DNA of 6,485 nucleotides from an uncultured Collinsella sp. (GCA_902491135.1 CABUGR010000061.1:1-6485); one strand, 5' to 3'; shown: positions 1-6,098, counted from the first letter of the stretch. The notes: generated by a model not told the origin, from the sequence alone. A program made the numbers and translations.

Positions 1-2
1 AC

Positions 3-25
3 GGAGGCCACATTAAGTGGCCTCC
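3..25. other. 9-bp perfect inverted repeat (hairpin) at window edge
   Basis: GGAGGCCAC (3-11) and GTGGCCTCC (17-25) pair perfectly around the loop ATTAA. On the plus strand the following bases (TGTTCGTG) are not a convincing U-tract. On the minus strand the window ends two bases after the stem, so a U-tract there cannot be judged. It could be the terminator of a gene outside the window, the terminator of a minus-strand RNA covering 31-200, or the first helix of a larger RNA. Confidence 0.6.
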
Positions 26-30
26 TGTTC

Positions 31-231
31 GTGCGGAACTCGCGATAAACCTAAGCCGGTGTCCCCGCTCTCCCGGGGCCTGCGGCTACTTGGTTGTCGC
101 ATGCGGCTCGCTTTTCGGAACTGGGCTGATATTTTCTAGATGAAAGGCGCTCTTGGTCCTAATGGGCTTGGGGCGCCTTCGCGTTTCCTCAGCTCCGCAC
201 CCTTGCGGGTTCGAATTCCTCCGCTTGCCCA
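31..231 (+). ncRNA. Candidate structured RNA with tRNA-like T-arm motif, family not recognised
   Basis: No protein gene lies here, but the pairing potential is high. GTGCGGA (31-37) pairs with TCCGCAC (194-200), and CGCGA (41-45) pairs with TCGCG (179-183), closing about 140 bases. Inside, AGCCG/CGGCT (54-58/83-87) encloses CCCCG/CGGGG (63-67/74-78), and a 7-bp stem AAGGCGC/GCGCCTT (144-150 with 173-179) forms a second arm. Just 3' is GCGGGTTCGAATTCC, resembling a tRNA or tmRNA T-arm, then CTTGCCCA and a terminator hairpin, which favours the plus strand. The T-stem is imperfect: the base after TTCGAAT is T, not the near-universal C. No 5' acceptor partner is visible, and I find no tag ending in Leu-Ala-Ala. 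The minus strand is possible, since hairpins are symmetric. I do not recognise RNase P, SRP or 6S RNA signatures. Confidence 0.35.
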
Positions 232-237
232 CAAGAA

Positions 238-269
238 AGCGCTCCAGGTTCATAAGGGCCTGGAGCGCT
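238..269 (-). terminator. Rho-independent terminator of tRNA-Gln, probably bidirectional
   Basis: AGCGCTCCAGG (238-248) and CCTGGAGCGCT (259-269) form a perfect 11-bp stem with a 10-base loop. Read on the minus strand the stem is followed by TTTCTTGTG, a good U-tract, and it begins 14 bases beyond the 3' end of tRNA-Gln. Read on the plus strand it is followed by GTGTTCTT, a poorer tract that could still end the candidate RNA at 31-231. Confidence 0.8.
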
Positions 270-282
270 GTGTTCTTAAGGG

Positions 283-354
283 CTGGGACGGAGGGATTCG
301 AACCCCCAACAGCCGGCACCAAAAACCGGAGTTCTACCGTTGAACTACGTCCCA
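283..354 (-). tRNA. tRNA-Gln (anticodon UUG)
   Basis: On the minus strand the full cloverleaf can be read. The acceptor is TGGGACG/CGTCCCA (5' end at 354), and the D-stem is GTTC/GAAC with loop AACGGTA. The anticodon stem is CCGGT/GCCGG with loop TTTTGGT, giving anticodon TTG. The variable region is CTGTT, and the T-arm is GGGGG-TTCGAAT-CCCTC. The U1-A72 acceptor pair, G73 and the UUG anticodon fit glutamine. After the discriminator the genome reads CCC, so the terminal CCA is not fully encoded and would be added post-transcriptionally. The gene follows the CwlM-like gene by 38 bp and is followed by the terminator at 238-269. Confidence 0.96.
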
Positions 355-385
355 ATGTGTGGCGTTGCCCAAAAGCAACTCGTTT

Positions 386-414
386 AGTTTACCTAATCTG
401 CGAGGGCATCGCAA
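386..414 (-). promoter_or_regulatory. Candidate promoter of tRNA-Gln
   Basis: On the minus strand, TTGCGA (409-414) and TAAACT (386-391) are separated by exactly 17 bp and each matches the sigma-70 consensus at 4 of 6 positions. The -35 element lies inside the last codons of the upstream coding region and the -10 overlaps its stop region. Transcription would start near 378 and give a short leader containing a 5-bp GTTGC/GCAAC hairpin (364-379). Co-transcription with the upstream gene remains possible. Confidence 0.4.
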
Positions 415-1298
415 ACGCCATCGAGCAGGCGTACGGCGAGTGTCTGCGCGTCGCTGGCCGTGAAGGTGCCGTTGTAGCGCGTCATGCCCGTGAGCTCAAT
501 GCGAATGCGTGCCGGCTTCTGCTGTGCGGCGACATTGGCAGTGCGGATGCGCTGGGCCAGGTTGTGACACTCGGCGAGGGCAATCGTGGCGCGCGGTGCG
601 GCGTCGGCGGGCAGCTCGTCGCTTGCGATTTCGAGCACCAGGTCAACGTCGGTTGGGACCTCGGAGTCGCAGAGCATCATGCCGCTGTTGTCGGTCGTTG
701 CCGTGGCGATATTCCACATGCGCGACGCAACACTGCGCGCGATGGGGTCCTCGCCGATAACGGCAATCTGAAAGCGCTCGAGCACGTTGGCGGCGCGAGC
801 AAAACCGATGCGGGACTCGGCTTCGGTGACCGAGGGCTTGCCCTCCCACACATGGTGCAGGCGGTTGATGTAGGCGTAGGTGTCCTGGAAGGCCATGCCG
901 TCGGCAAACAGGCCGACATTTTCCTGGAACTGCTGCAGGGCGGCCTCGGTATGCGGGCCAAAGTAGCCGTCGTCTTCGCCACAGGCAAAGCCCAAAACGT
1001 TGAGAGCGCGCTGCAGGGCCTGCACATCGGCGCCATGGAAATTGGGCATGCGCAGATAGAGGGTGCGGTCGCCCAGCTTATACGAAGCGTCTACAAGGGC
1101 GCTCCAACAGGGGATATCGACGGCATGACCGGCAGCAAGGCCGCTGTCGAGCCTGAAGGTGCTGACGGCCTGCTCAGTGGTGGCTCCAAAGTACTTGTCG
1201 GTGACTTCGGCGGCATCAATCGTGTAGCCGAGCTGCAGGAGACGAGACTGCACGTCCTCGACGGCTGCTCCTTGCATGCCCGTTGTAATAGGTTCCAT
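393..1298 (-). CDS. CwlM-like protein: two peptidoglycan-binding domains plus degenerate amidase-like tail
   Basis: This 301-residue protein has two PG_binding_1 domains, at about residues 8-70 and 77-148. Each carries the family signature (DKYFGATTEQAV at 34-45, DGYFGPHTEAAL at 110-121). No signal peptide or membrane segment is visible, so it should be cytoplasmic. The junction DASYKLGDRTLY resembles my recollection of mycobacterial CwlM, which also has tandem N-terminal PG-binding domains followed by an Amidase_3 fold. Here the remaining roughly 130 residues look like a shrunken Amidase_3 relic. DLVLEIASDE stands where a zinc-binding His motif would be, and the IDPGHGG-type motif is absent, so hydrolase activity is unlikely. 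Known of the family: CwlM is a non-enzymatic activator of MurA controlled by serine/threonine kinase PknB. A similar regulatory role here is inference. The start is supported by GAAAGGGG (1306-1313) seven bases upstream of ATG. Confidence 0.75.
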   Translation of the reverse strand: MEPITTGMQGAAVEDVQSRLLQLGYTIDAAEVTDKYFGATTEQAVSTFRLDSGLAAGHAVDIPCWSALVDASYKLGDRTLYLRMPNFHGADVQALQRALNVLGFACGEDDGYFGPHTEAALQQFQENVGLFADGMAFQDTYAYINRLHHVWEGKPSVTEAESRIGFARAANVLERFQIAVIGEDPIARSVASRMWNIATATTDNSGMMLCDSEVPTDVDLVLEIASDELPADAAPRATIALAECHNLAQRIRTANVAAQQKPARIRIELTGMTRYNGTFTASDAQTLAVRLLDGVCDALAD

Positions 1299-1327
1299 GA
1301 ACGAACCCCTTTCGGCGTACCATTCGT

Positions 1328-1355
1328 ACTATTTGAGCGTCTGTCGGATAGACAA
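1328..1355 (-). promoter_or_regulatory. Candidate promoter of the CwlM-like gene
   Basis: On the minus strand, TTGTCT (1350-1355) and AATAGT (1328-1333) are 16 bp apart, each matching the sigma-70 consensus at 4 of 6 positions. Transcription would start about 23 bases before the ATG, just ahead of the GAAAGGGG ribosome-binding site. No strong terminator separates this gene from the polyprenyl synthase upstream, so read-through is also plausible. Confidence 0.35.
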
Positions 1356-1436
1356 CGCAAAGGGATGCATAAACATGCACTCAACAGTGTAGCAAGTTGT
1401 GCCTAAATACGCTGCTGACAGGTTTTATAACCCCCG

Positions 1437-2501
1437 TTAGTTAAGGCGCTCCACAAAGAAATCTGCCATGGAGAGGAACAGCTCGCGTGCGTGCGGATCA
1501 AGCTCAACGTTCTCGATGGCCGCTTTGGCCTTAGCGGTCAGGTCGAGCGCGTAAGTGTGGGCGTAATCGATAGAGCCGGTCTCCTGGAAGATCTCCACGG
1601 CGCGTGCGAGCTGCGCGGGATCATCGGTGCCTGAGGAAAGAATCGCCTCGACCTCGTCGTGGTGGCGCTCATCAGAGAGGGCGTGTACGGCGACAAGCGT
1701 GCGCTTGCCCTCGGTGATGTCGGTGCGGAAGTCCTTGTTGGCGGCTTCCTTAGTGCCGACAAGGTTGAGCAGGTCGTCCTGAATCTGAAAGGCGAGGCCT
1801 GTGTGTAGGCCAAAGGCGCGCAGCGCTTCGATTTGCTCATCGCTGCCGCCGCCGATAATGGCTCCGGTGGCAAGCGGCGTGGCTCCGCTGTAAAACGCGG
1901 TCTTGTGCGTCGCCATGTCCAGGTAGTCATCAACCGAGATATCAAAGCGCCCGTCACGGACCCAACCCAGGTCGAGTGCTTGACCCTCAATGGTGCGGAC
2001 GATCATCTCGGTAAGCTCGTGGAGCACGCGCAGCTTCACGTCGGACTCCAGCGTAGGGTCGTCGAGAACCGTCTTGGTGACCATGGTGAGCGCCAGGTCG
2101 CCACAATTGATGGCAAGGCCCGTGCCCTCGGTAAGGTGCATACAGGGCTTGCCTCGACGAAGCTGTCCGTTGTCGGCGATGTCGTCGTGGATCAGCGCGC
2201 CCGACTGGAAATGCTCGATAGCTGCCGCGGCGCTGCGGGCGCTCTCAAAGCTGCCGCCCACTGCGGTTGCGGCGAGCATGCAGATAAGCGGGCGGTGGCG
2301 CTTGCCGGCGTTGGCCGTAAAAGCCGAGAGCGGCGCATACAGGTAGCGCTCGATATCGGCAGAGGTCGCCTGTCCGTCAAAGAACGTGGCCAGATAGTCG
2401 TTAATCTGGTCAAAGTGCTGGGCTAAAAAGCTGGTAAACGGACTGGACACGGGTTCTCGCATTCTTTCTGAGGTTGCGTTGATGCAATATGCAGACAACA
2501 T
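1437..2501 (-). CDS. Long-chain trans-polyprenyl diphosphate synthase (IspB/HepT-type)
   Basis: This enzyme condenses isopentenyl diphosphate onto an allylic diphosphate to build the side chain of a quinone, most likely menaquinone. Visible motifs in order are GKRHRP (66-71), the first Asp-rich motif DDIAD (106-110), RRGKP (115-119), THKT (198-201), FQIQDDLLN (238-246) and DITEGKRT (261-268). The residues four and five positions before the first DD are Ala and Gly rather than aromatic, which in this family goes with medium or long chains, not farnesyl or geranylgeranyl products. The second Asp-rich motif ends in Asn instead of Asp. Of 354 residues the first 13-17 look non-conserved, and no good ribosome-binding site precedes the ATG at 2501. 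The ATG at 2462 (codon 14) or GTG at 2450 (codon 18) may be the true start. It lies 74 bp downstream of the PTS fusion on the same strand, so co-transcription is possible. Confidence 0.9.
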   Translation of the reverse strand: MLSAYCINATSERMREPVSSPFTSFLAQHFDQINDYLATFFDGQATSADIERYLYAPLSAFTANAGKRHRPLICMLAATAVGGSFESARSAAAAIEHFQSGALIHDDIADNGQLRRGKPCMHLTEGTGLAINCGDLALTMVTKTVLDDPTLESDVKLRVLHELTEMIVRTIEGQALDLGWVRDGRFDISVDDYLDMATHKTAFYSGATPLATGAIIGGGSDEQIEALRAFGLHTGLAFQIQDDLLNLVGTKEAANKDFRTDITEGKRTLVAVHALSDERHHDEVEAILSSGTDDPAQLARAVEIFQETGSIDYAHTYALDLTAKAKAAIENVELDPHARELFLSMADFFVERLN

Positions 2502-2575
2502 ATTGCCACATTAGGGCGTTTGGCGCGGCAGTTTTGGCGATTTGGGACAACGGGCGTGCGTTTGATGGAGCGCGC

Positions 2576-5026
2576 CTAAATCAGCCTAAAATGCTCGAGC
2601 GCCGCAACGACACCGTCGTGATCGACGGTGTCGGTCACGTAATCGGCCTTATCCTTGAGATAGTCCGGTGCGTTGCCCATCGCAATGCCGACATCGACGG
2701 CGTTCATCAGCGAGACGTCATTGCTGGCGTCGCCAATGCCGTATACGGTTCCGTGGTGGGGATCGAGGGCGTCGAGTACAGACTGGATGCCCCCGCGCTT
2801 CGTGCATTCGCGGGGCGAGATTTCGGTTACCTCGAGTTCGAGCTCGTTAAAGCACAGCAGCGGCTCAAGTGCCTTATCTTGAGCGATGTGGTTGGCGAGC
2901 GATGTAGACATCAAGATCTTGTAGACACTGTAATGTTGCAGCTGCGTGACTGCGTCGCCCAGGGTGCGCGCGTATCCGGGGGCATCGGGGGCATCGGCAC
3001 TCATGCGCACGACGCCGTTGAGGCCCTCAAAGCGGATGACCTCGCCCGATTGCTCAAGATAGGGGGCAAGATGCTGCAGCATGCTGGGCGTCATCGACAG
3101 ATCGCGAATTGCGTGTCCGTTGATCTCGGCGTAACCGCCCGCAAGACAGACGATGCCGGTCCAAGGCAGCTCAAGAAGTTTGGGGTGGATGCAGCTGAGG
3201 GTACGTCCCGTGCAGATAAAGGCCATGTTGCCGTTGGCGACAAACTCGCGGATTGCCTGCGAAACCGCCTCGTTGGGATAGGGGGAGAGGTCCCGCTCGT
3301 CTTCGGGAAGGTCTTGGGCGAGCCTGGGGTCTTGCCAGGCGAGCGTTCCGTCGATATCGAAGAAGCAAATATCGCCGCGCTTATGGGCTGCGCTGGCGGC
3401 AGGGGAGGCCGAGGTGGTGGGCACAAATTCCGGCTCGAGGCCCATGATCTGGTCAAAATGCTCTTTAACGCGGGGAACGGAGATGCCGATGACCACCTGG
3501 GCGGTCTTGCCCGTAATGATGAGGCCCTTGGCGCCCACCGCGACAAACGACGCGTTATCTGCAACGATGGAAGGGTCTGCGACCTCGACGCGCAGGCGCG
3601 TGGCGCAGTTGGTTGCGCCCACGATATTGCCAACGCCACCTAAAAGCTGAATTACCCGCTCAGCGAGGACGTGATCTTGATCGGATCGACTATCGACCTC
3701 GTCATTGGGGGATTGCTCTTTGGCAAAGTCGCTTCCCGTTAAACAATCGATTGCCGCGCGATTGGCAACATGATCCTCGCGGCCCGGTGTCTTAAGGTCA
3801 TAGACCAAGATGAGTGCTCGAAAACTAACAAAAAAGATGAGGCTAAAGGCAAGGCCGATACCGAGCGCCAAAAGATAGGCACCGGCATGCGTGCGCATGA
3901 GCGGAATAAAGTTGAAGGCTGCCATCTCCATGAGGCCGCCCGAGAAGATGCCGACGATGCCAAAGAGATTCATGGTTGTGGCAAGGCAAGACGATAAGAC
4001 GGCGTAGAGCAAAAAGAGCCCGGGGTGGGTGAACATAAAGAGAAACTCGAGTGGCTCGGTAACGCCGCAAACCACCGAGGCGATGATGGCGGGAGCAAGG
4101 ATGACCCTGAGGCCGGCGCGGCGCTCGGGTTTTGCGGTGGAGTAGAATGCAGCTGCGATGGCAGGAAGGCCAAAGAGCTTGACCCAGCCGGTGGCGGTAA
4201 AACCGGCCCACGGCGCAAGTTCATTAAGGGGGCGCGTGCTATGGGAGAGGATGGGGAGCAAACTGCTCCACGTGGCGTAGATGCCGTCGTTAATGACCAG
4301 GTTGTCGTAGTAGATCGGCATGTAGAGCAGGTGGTGCAGGCCAAAGGGCTCGAGTGCTCGTTCTAAAAAGACAAAGATGCCCACGCCAAAGGGACCGACG
4401 CCTGCAAGCGCGTGACGCAGCGTATCGGTTACATCGTATACGTAGGGCACGATGGCGGCCGAGATAGCAGCAAGGGCAAACACGGCAAAAAAGCTGATGA
4501 GGTAGACCAGCGAGGAGCCCGAGAAGGTGCCGAGCCAATCGGGAACCTTGGCATCGTAGAAGCGGTCATGGATGGCAACGACGGTTGCCGATACCGCCAG
4601 CGGGCCGATAATGCCGGTGTCGAGCGTCTTGATGCCGTCGATGACGGTGATACCGCTGGCGGAGGTCAAAGATGACGGGTACTCAAGTCCAAGGTTGTCT
4701 CCGCTCAGCTTAATGATCTCGCTCAAAAAGAAGCAGTAGGCAAAATAGGCGACGAGAGCCTCGAGACAGCAACGAGCCGGTTGTTTTTGGGCAAGACCGA
4801 TGGGCAGCGCTACGGCAAAAAGGAGCGGGAGGCGTTTAAAGACCGTCCACGAGCCGCGCTGGATGATGGTCCAAAAAACGTACCAAGGGGTTCCGTATAC
4901 GGCGAGATCGCCGACGATGTCCGCAGTCGTTGCGAGAGCGGAGACGCCGACCATGAGGCCTGATATAGAAAACAGCATGGCGGGCGCGAACATTGCCCCG
5001 CCAAAGCGTTGGATTTTTTGCAGCAT
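2576..5026 (-). CDS. PTS EIICB (glucose family, alpha-glucoside/maltose type) fused to a HAD (Cof-type) phosphatase
   Basis: This 816-residue protein has three parts. Residues 1 to about 412 are a polytopic EIIC permease that starts KIQRFGGAMF, as in AglA/MalX-type permeases, and holds the glucose-family signature GVTEPLEF (321-328). Residues about 452-528 are EIIB with the phosphocysteine in TNCATRLR (Cys474). After an Ala/Ser/Pro linker, residues about 551-816 are a HAD hydrolase with every motif intact: DIDGT (Asp557 nucleophile, Asp559), Thr606 in CTGRT, Lys743, and GDASND (Asp766, Asp770). A C2-type cap lies between motifs II and III. No EIIA domain is present, so phosphate must come from an EIIA encoded elsewhere. 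The start is set by GGAAGG (5033-5038) six bases before ATG. The permease should import and phosphorylate an alpha-glucoside; the HAD domain may dephosphorylate that product or a related sugar phosphate. One unbroken frame with no internal start signal that I could see argues for a true fusion. Exact sugar unknown. Confidence 0.93.
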   Translation of the reverse strand: MLQKIQRFGGAMFAPAMLFSISGLMVGVSALATTADIVGDLAVYGTPWYVFWTIIQRGSWTVFKRLPLLFAVALPIGLAQKQPARCCLEALVAYFAYCFFLSEIIKLSGDNLGLEYPSSLTSASGITVIDGIKTLDTGIIGPLAVSATVVAIHDRFYDAKVPDWLGTFSGSSLVYLISFFAVFALAAISAAIVPYVYDVTDTLRHALAGVGPFGVGIFVFLERALEPFGLHHLLYMPIYYDNLVINDGIYATWSSLLPILSHSTRPLNELAPWAGFTATGWVKLFGLPAIAAAFYSTAKPERRAGLRVILAPAIIASVVCGVTEPLEFLFMFTHPGLFLLYAVLSSCLATTMNLFGIVGIFSGGLMEMAAFNFIPLMRTHAGAYLLALGIGLAFSLIFFVSFRALILVYDLKTPGREDHVANRAAIDCLTGSDFAKEQSPNDEVDSRSDQDHVLAERVIQLLGGVGNIVGATNCATRLRVEVADPSIVADNASFVAVGAKGLIITGKTAQVVIGISVPRVKEHFDQIMGLEPEFVPTTSASPAASAAHKRGDICFFDIDGTLAWQDPRLAQDLPEDERDLSPYPNEAVSQAIREFVANGNMAFICTGRTLSCIHPKLLELPWTGIVCLAGGYAEINGHAIRDLSMTPSMLQHLAPYLEQSGEVIRFEGLNGVVRMSADAPDAPGYARTLGDAVTQLQHYSVYKILMSTSLANHIAQDKALEPLLCFNELELEVTEISPRECTKRGGIQSVLDALDPHHGTVYGIGDASNDVSLMNAVDVGIAMGNAPDYLKDKADYVTDTVDHDGVVAALEHFRLI

Positions 5027-5069
5027 GTTCTGCCTTCCGAATATCGAGGCGCGTTGCGCGTGGGGAAAC

Positions 5070-5079
5070 GTTTAAACAA
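5070..5079 (+). promoter_or_regulatory. Candidate GntR operator 1 (PTS fusion side)
   Basis: GTTTAAACAA, containing the palindrome GTTTAAAC, lies downstream of the -10 of the PTS fusion, covering roughly +2 to +11 of its predicted transcript. The core fits the GT-N4-AC pattern typical of GntR operators. It overlaps a CAATG/CATTG inverted repeat (5077-5090). The same 10-mer recurs upstream of the regulator gene. Confidence 0.5.
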
Positions 5080-5086
5080 TGGATTC

Positions 5087-5092
5087 ATTGTA
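5087..5092 (-). promoter_or_regulatory. Candidate -10 element for the PTS fusion gene
   Basis: TACAAT on the minus strand matches the -10 consensus at 5 of 6 positions. Transcription would start near 5080, leaving a leader of about 54 bases. I see no convincing -35 hexamer at 16-18 bp upstream, so this promoter may be weak or activator-dependent. A good -35 (TTGACG, 5155-5160) lies too far away and has no matching -10. Confidence 0.4.
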
Positions 5093-5151
5093 GAGGACCA
5101 GACGATTGTCGTACCGGCAGTTTTGAGCGAAACCGATTTGGGCATGACAGA

Positions 5152-5193
5152 AACCGTCAACGGTTAAATCCTGTCGCTTTACCGATATTCGGT
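5152..5193. repeat. Pair of ACCG/CGGT inverted repeats in the divergent intergenic region
   Basis: AACCG-TCAA-CGGTT (5152-5165) and ACCGA-TAT-TCGGT (5181-5193) are two perfect 5-bp inverted repeats with similar outer bases; CGGTTnAAA follows the right arm of each. They sit between the two divergent promoters and the second overlaps the GTTTAAAC element. They could bind a second regulator. Confidence 0.5.
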
Positions 5194-5201
5194 TTAAACA
5201 A
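5192..5201 (+). promoter_or_regulatory. Candidate GntR operator 2 (autoregulatory)
   Basis: GTTTAAACAA is identical to the 10-mer at 5070-5079 and covers the -35 region of the regulator's own promoter. A repressor bound here would block polymerase, the usual arrangement for autorepressed GntR regulators. Confidence 0.55.
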
Positions 5202-5220
5202 CTTTAAGAAATGCTATCGT
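5193..5220 (+). promoter_or_regulatory. Promoter of the GntR regulator
   Basis: The -35 candidate TTTAAA (5193-5198) is 16 bp from TATCGT (5215-5220), which carries an upstream TG (5212-5213) making an extended -10. The predicted start near 5227 leaves a short leader containing the ribosome-binding site. The layout is nearly identical to the promoter upstream of the ABC receptor at 6164-6193. Confidence 0.55.
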
Positions 5221-5255
5221 GCCTAGCCGGAAATGAATAATGTAGAGGTGAAACA

Positions 5256-5975
5256 ATGCCAAAAGCGATATACGAAGGAATCTACCGAGAAATACGCTCG
5301 CGAATCATTAATGGGACCTATGCGTTTCAGGAGATGCTGCCAACCGAAGCCGAGCTGACCGTGGAATTTGGCTGCACGCGCAATACCGTCCGCCGCGCTT
5401 TGAGCATGCTGGCCGACGGGATGTTTGTGCAGCCCATACACGGCAAGGGCGTGCGCGTTATTTGGCTTAAGGGCGAAACCGACATGTTGGGCGCACTCGA
5501 AGAGGTTGAGTCGTTTGGCGAGTTTGCAAAGCGCAACAATGCCGTTGCATCGACGGACGTTAAGTCTTTCGAACATCTGGTTTGCACCGAGCAACTCTCT
5601 CGTCACCTGGGCTTTAAGGTGGGCGAGGAGTTGATTCGCGTAGTGCGTGTCCGAAGCCTCAACGGCAACGCGCGCCAAGTGGACCATGGCTATTTTTTGG
5701 CGTCGATCGCCAAAGGCCTGACCCCCGAGATCGCGGCAGATTCTATTTACGGCTATCTGGAGCACAAGCGCGGCGTCAAAGTGATGGCGAGTCGCCGTAC
5801 GGTGAGCGTCGAGCTTGCCAACGATGAGGACTGCAGCTATCTTGACCTTGGCAAATACAACTGCGTTGCCGTCATGGAGAGTCAGTCGTACACCTCGGAT
5901 GGCATCTTGTTTGAGGTGACGCACACTCGCACACACCCCGAGATCTTCCATTACCGCGTCAATTCCAAGCGATAG
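5256..5975 (+). CDS. GntR-family (HutC/UTRA) transcriptional regulator, TreR-like
   Basis: This 239-residue protein matches the usual length of TreR-type repressors. Residues about 5-70 are the winged helix-turn-helix: LPTEAEL (28-34), the recognition helix TRNTVRRAL (41-49) and the wing GKG (63-65). Residues about 85-233 form a UTRA effector domain, seen in DHGYFLASIAKGL (143-155) and SIYGYLE (163-169). UTRA domains bind small ligands; in TreR the ligand is trehalose 6-phosphate, and here the phosphorylated product of the adjacent PTS is a natural candidate (inference). AGAGGTG (5244-5250) sits five bases before ATG. The gene is divergent from the PTS fusion, and GTTTAAACAA lies over its promoter and in the fusion's early transcribed region. 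Repression is more likely than activation because the elements overlap -35 and early transcribed positions. Confidence 0.92.
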   Translation: MPKAIYEGIYREIRSRIINGTYAFQEMLPTEAELTVEFGCTRNTVRRALSMLADGMFVQPIHGKGVRVIWLKGETDMLGALEEVESFGEFAKRNNAVASTDVKSFEHLVCTEQLSRHLGFKVGEELIRVVRVRSLNGNARQVDHGYFLASIAKGLTPEIAADSIYGYLEHKRGVKVMASRRTVSVELANDEDCSYLDLGKYNCVAVMESQSYTSDGILFEVTHTRTHPEIFHYRVNSKR

Positions 5976-6013
5976 CCGGCTAGCTCGCAGCCTGACGAGA
6001 CTCATGCCCTCAA

Positions 6014-6068
6014 AGAGAAAACGCCCGGTCAAACCGACGATGCATCGGCTTGACCGGGCGTTTTCTCT
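6014..6068 (+). terminator. Strong bidirectional terminator of the regulator gene
   Basis: AGAGAAAACGCCCGGTCAA (6014-6032) pairs perfectly over 19 bp with 6050-6068. Four more pairs (CCGA/TCGG) follow after a single mismatch, with a 7-base loop. The distal arm contains GCGTTTTCTCT, which provides the U-tract, and the mirrored A-rich arm gives the same on the minus strand. It lies 38 bp after the regulator's stop codon and insulates the ABC receptor gene from it. Confidence 0.92.
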
Positions 6069-6088
6069 GCATTCGATAACAAATAATT

Positions 6089-6098
6089 GTTTATACAA
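6089..6098 (+). promoter_or_regulatory. Candidate GntR operator 3 (distal, ABC receptor)
   Basis: GTTTATACAA lies in TTGTTTATACAA, palindromic at 10 of 12 positions. It matches the GTNTATAC pattern known for HutC/TreR-type regulators and differs from the 10-mer at 5070 and 5192 by one base. TATCAA (6110-6115) lies 17 bp after TTGTTT (6087-6092), so a second, upstream promoter is possible though weak. Confidence 0.45.

Noticed and set aside
31..231. tmRNA (ssrA) as a firm call
   Set aside because: The T-arm-like end is suggestive, but there is no tag frame ending Leu-Ala-Ala-stop, no 5' acceptor partner for CTTGCCC in the window, and the long-range helix 31-45/179-200 does not match the tmRNA layout I know.
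153..1406. 417-codon plus-strand open frame spanning tRNA-Gln and the CwlM-like gene
   Set aside because: It crosses a tRNA gene and is antisense to a protein with clear domains; its translation has no recognisable motif. It is a shadow frame typical of GC-rich DNA.
1421..1432. GGTT/AACC inverted repeat after the prenyl synthase as a terminator
   Set aside because: The stem is only 4 bp, AT-rich, and has no U-tract; it is too weak to call.
1833..2426. 197-codon plus-strand open frame
   Set aside because: It is antisense to the prenyl synthase, including its DDIAD motif, and has no recognisable domain.
2489..3643. 384-codon plus-strand open frame
   Set aside because: It lies antisense to the HAD and EIIB domains of the PTS fusion, whose catalytic motifs are all intact on the minus strand.
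5223..6098. 291-codon minus-strand open frame
   Set aside because: It is antisense to the GntR gene and runs through its terminator and promoter; the plus-strand frame has full DNA-binding and UTRA domains.
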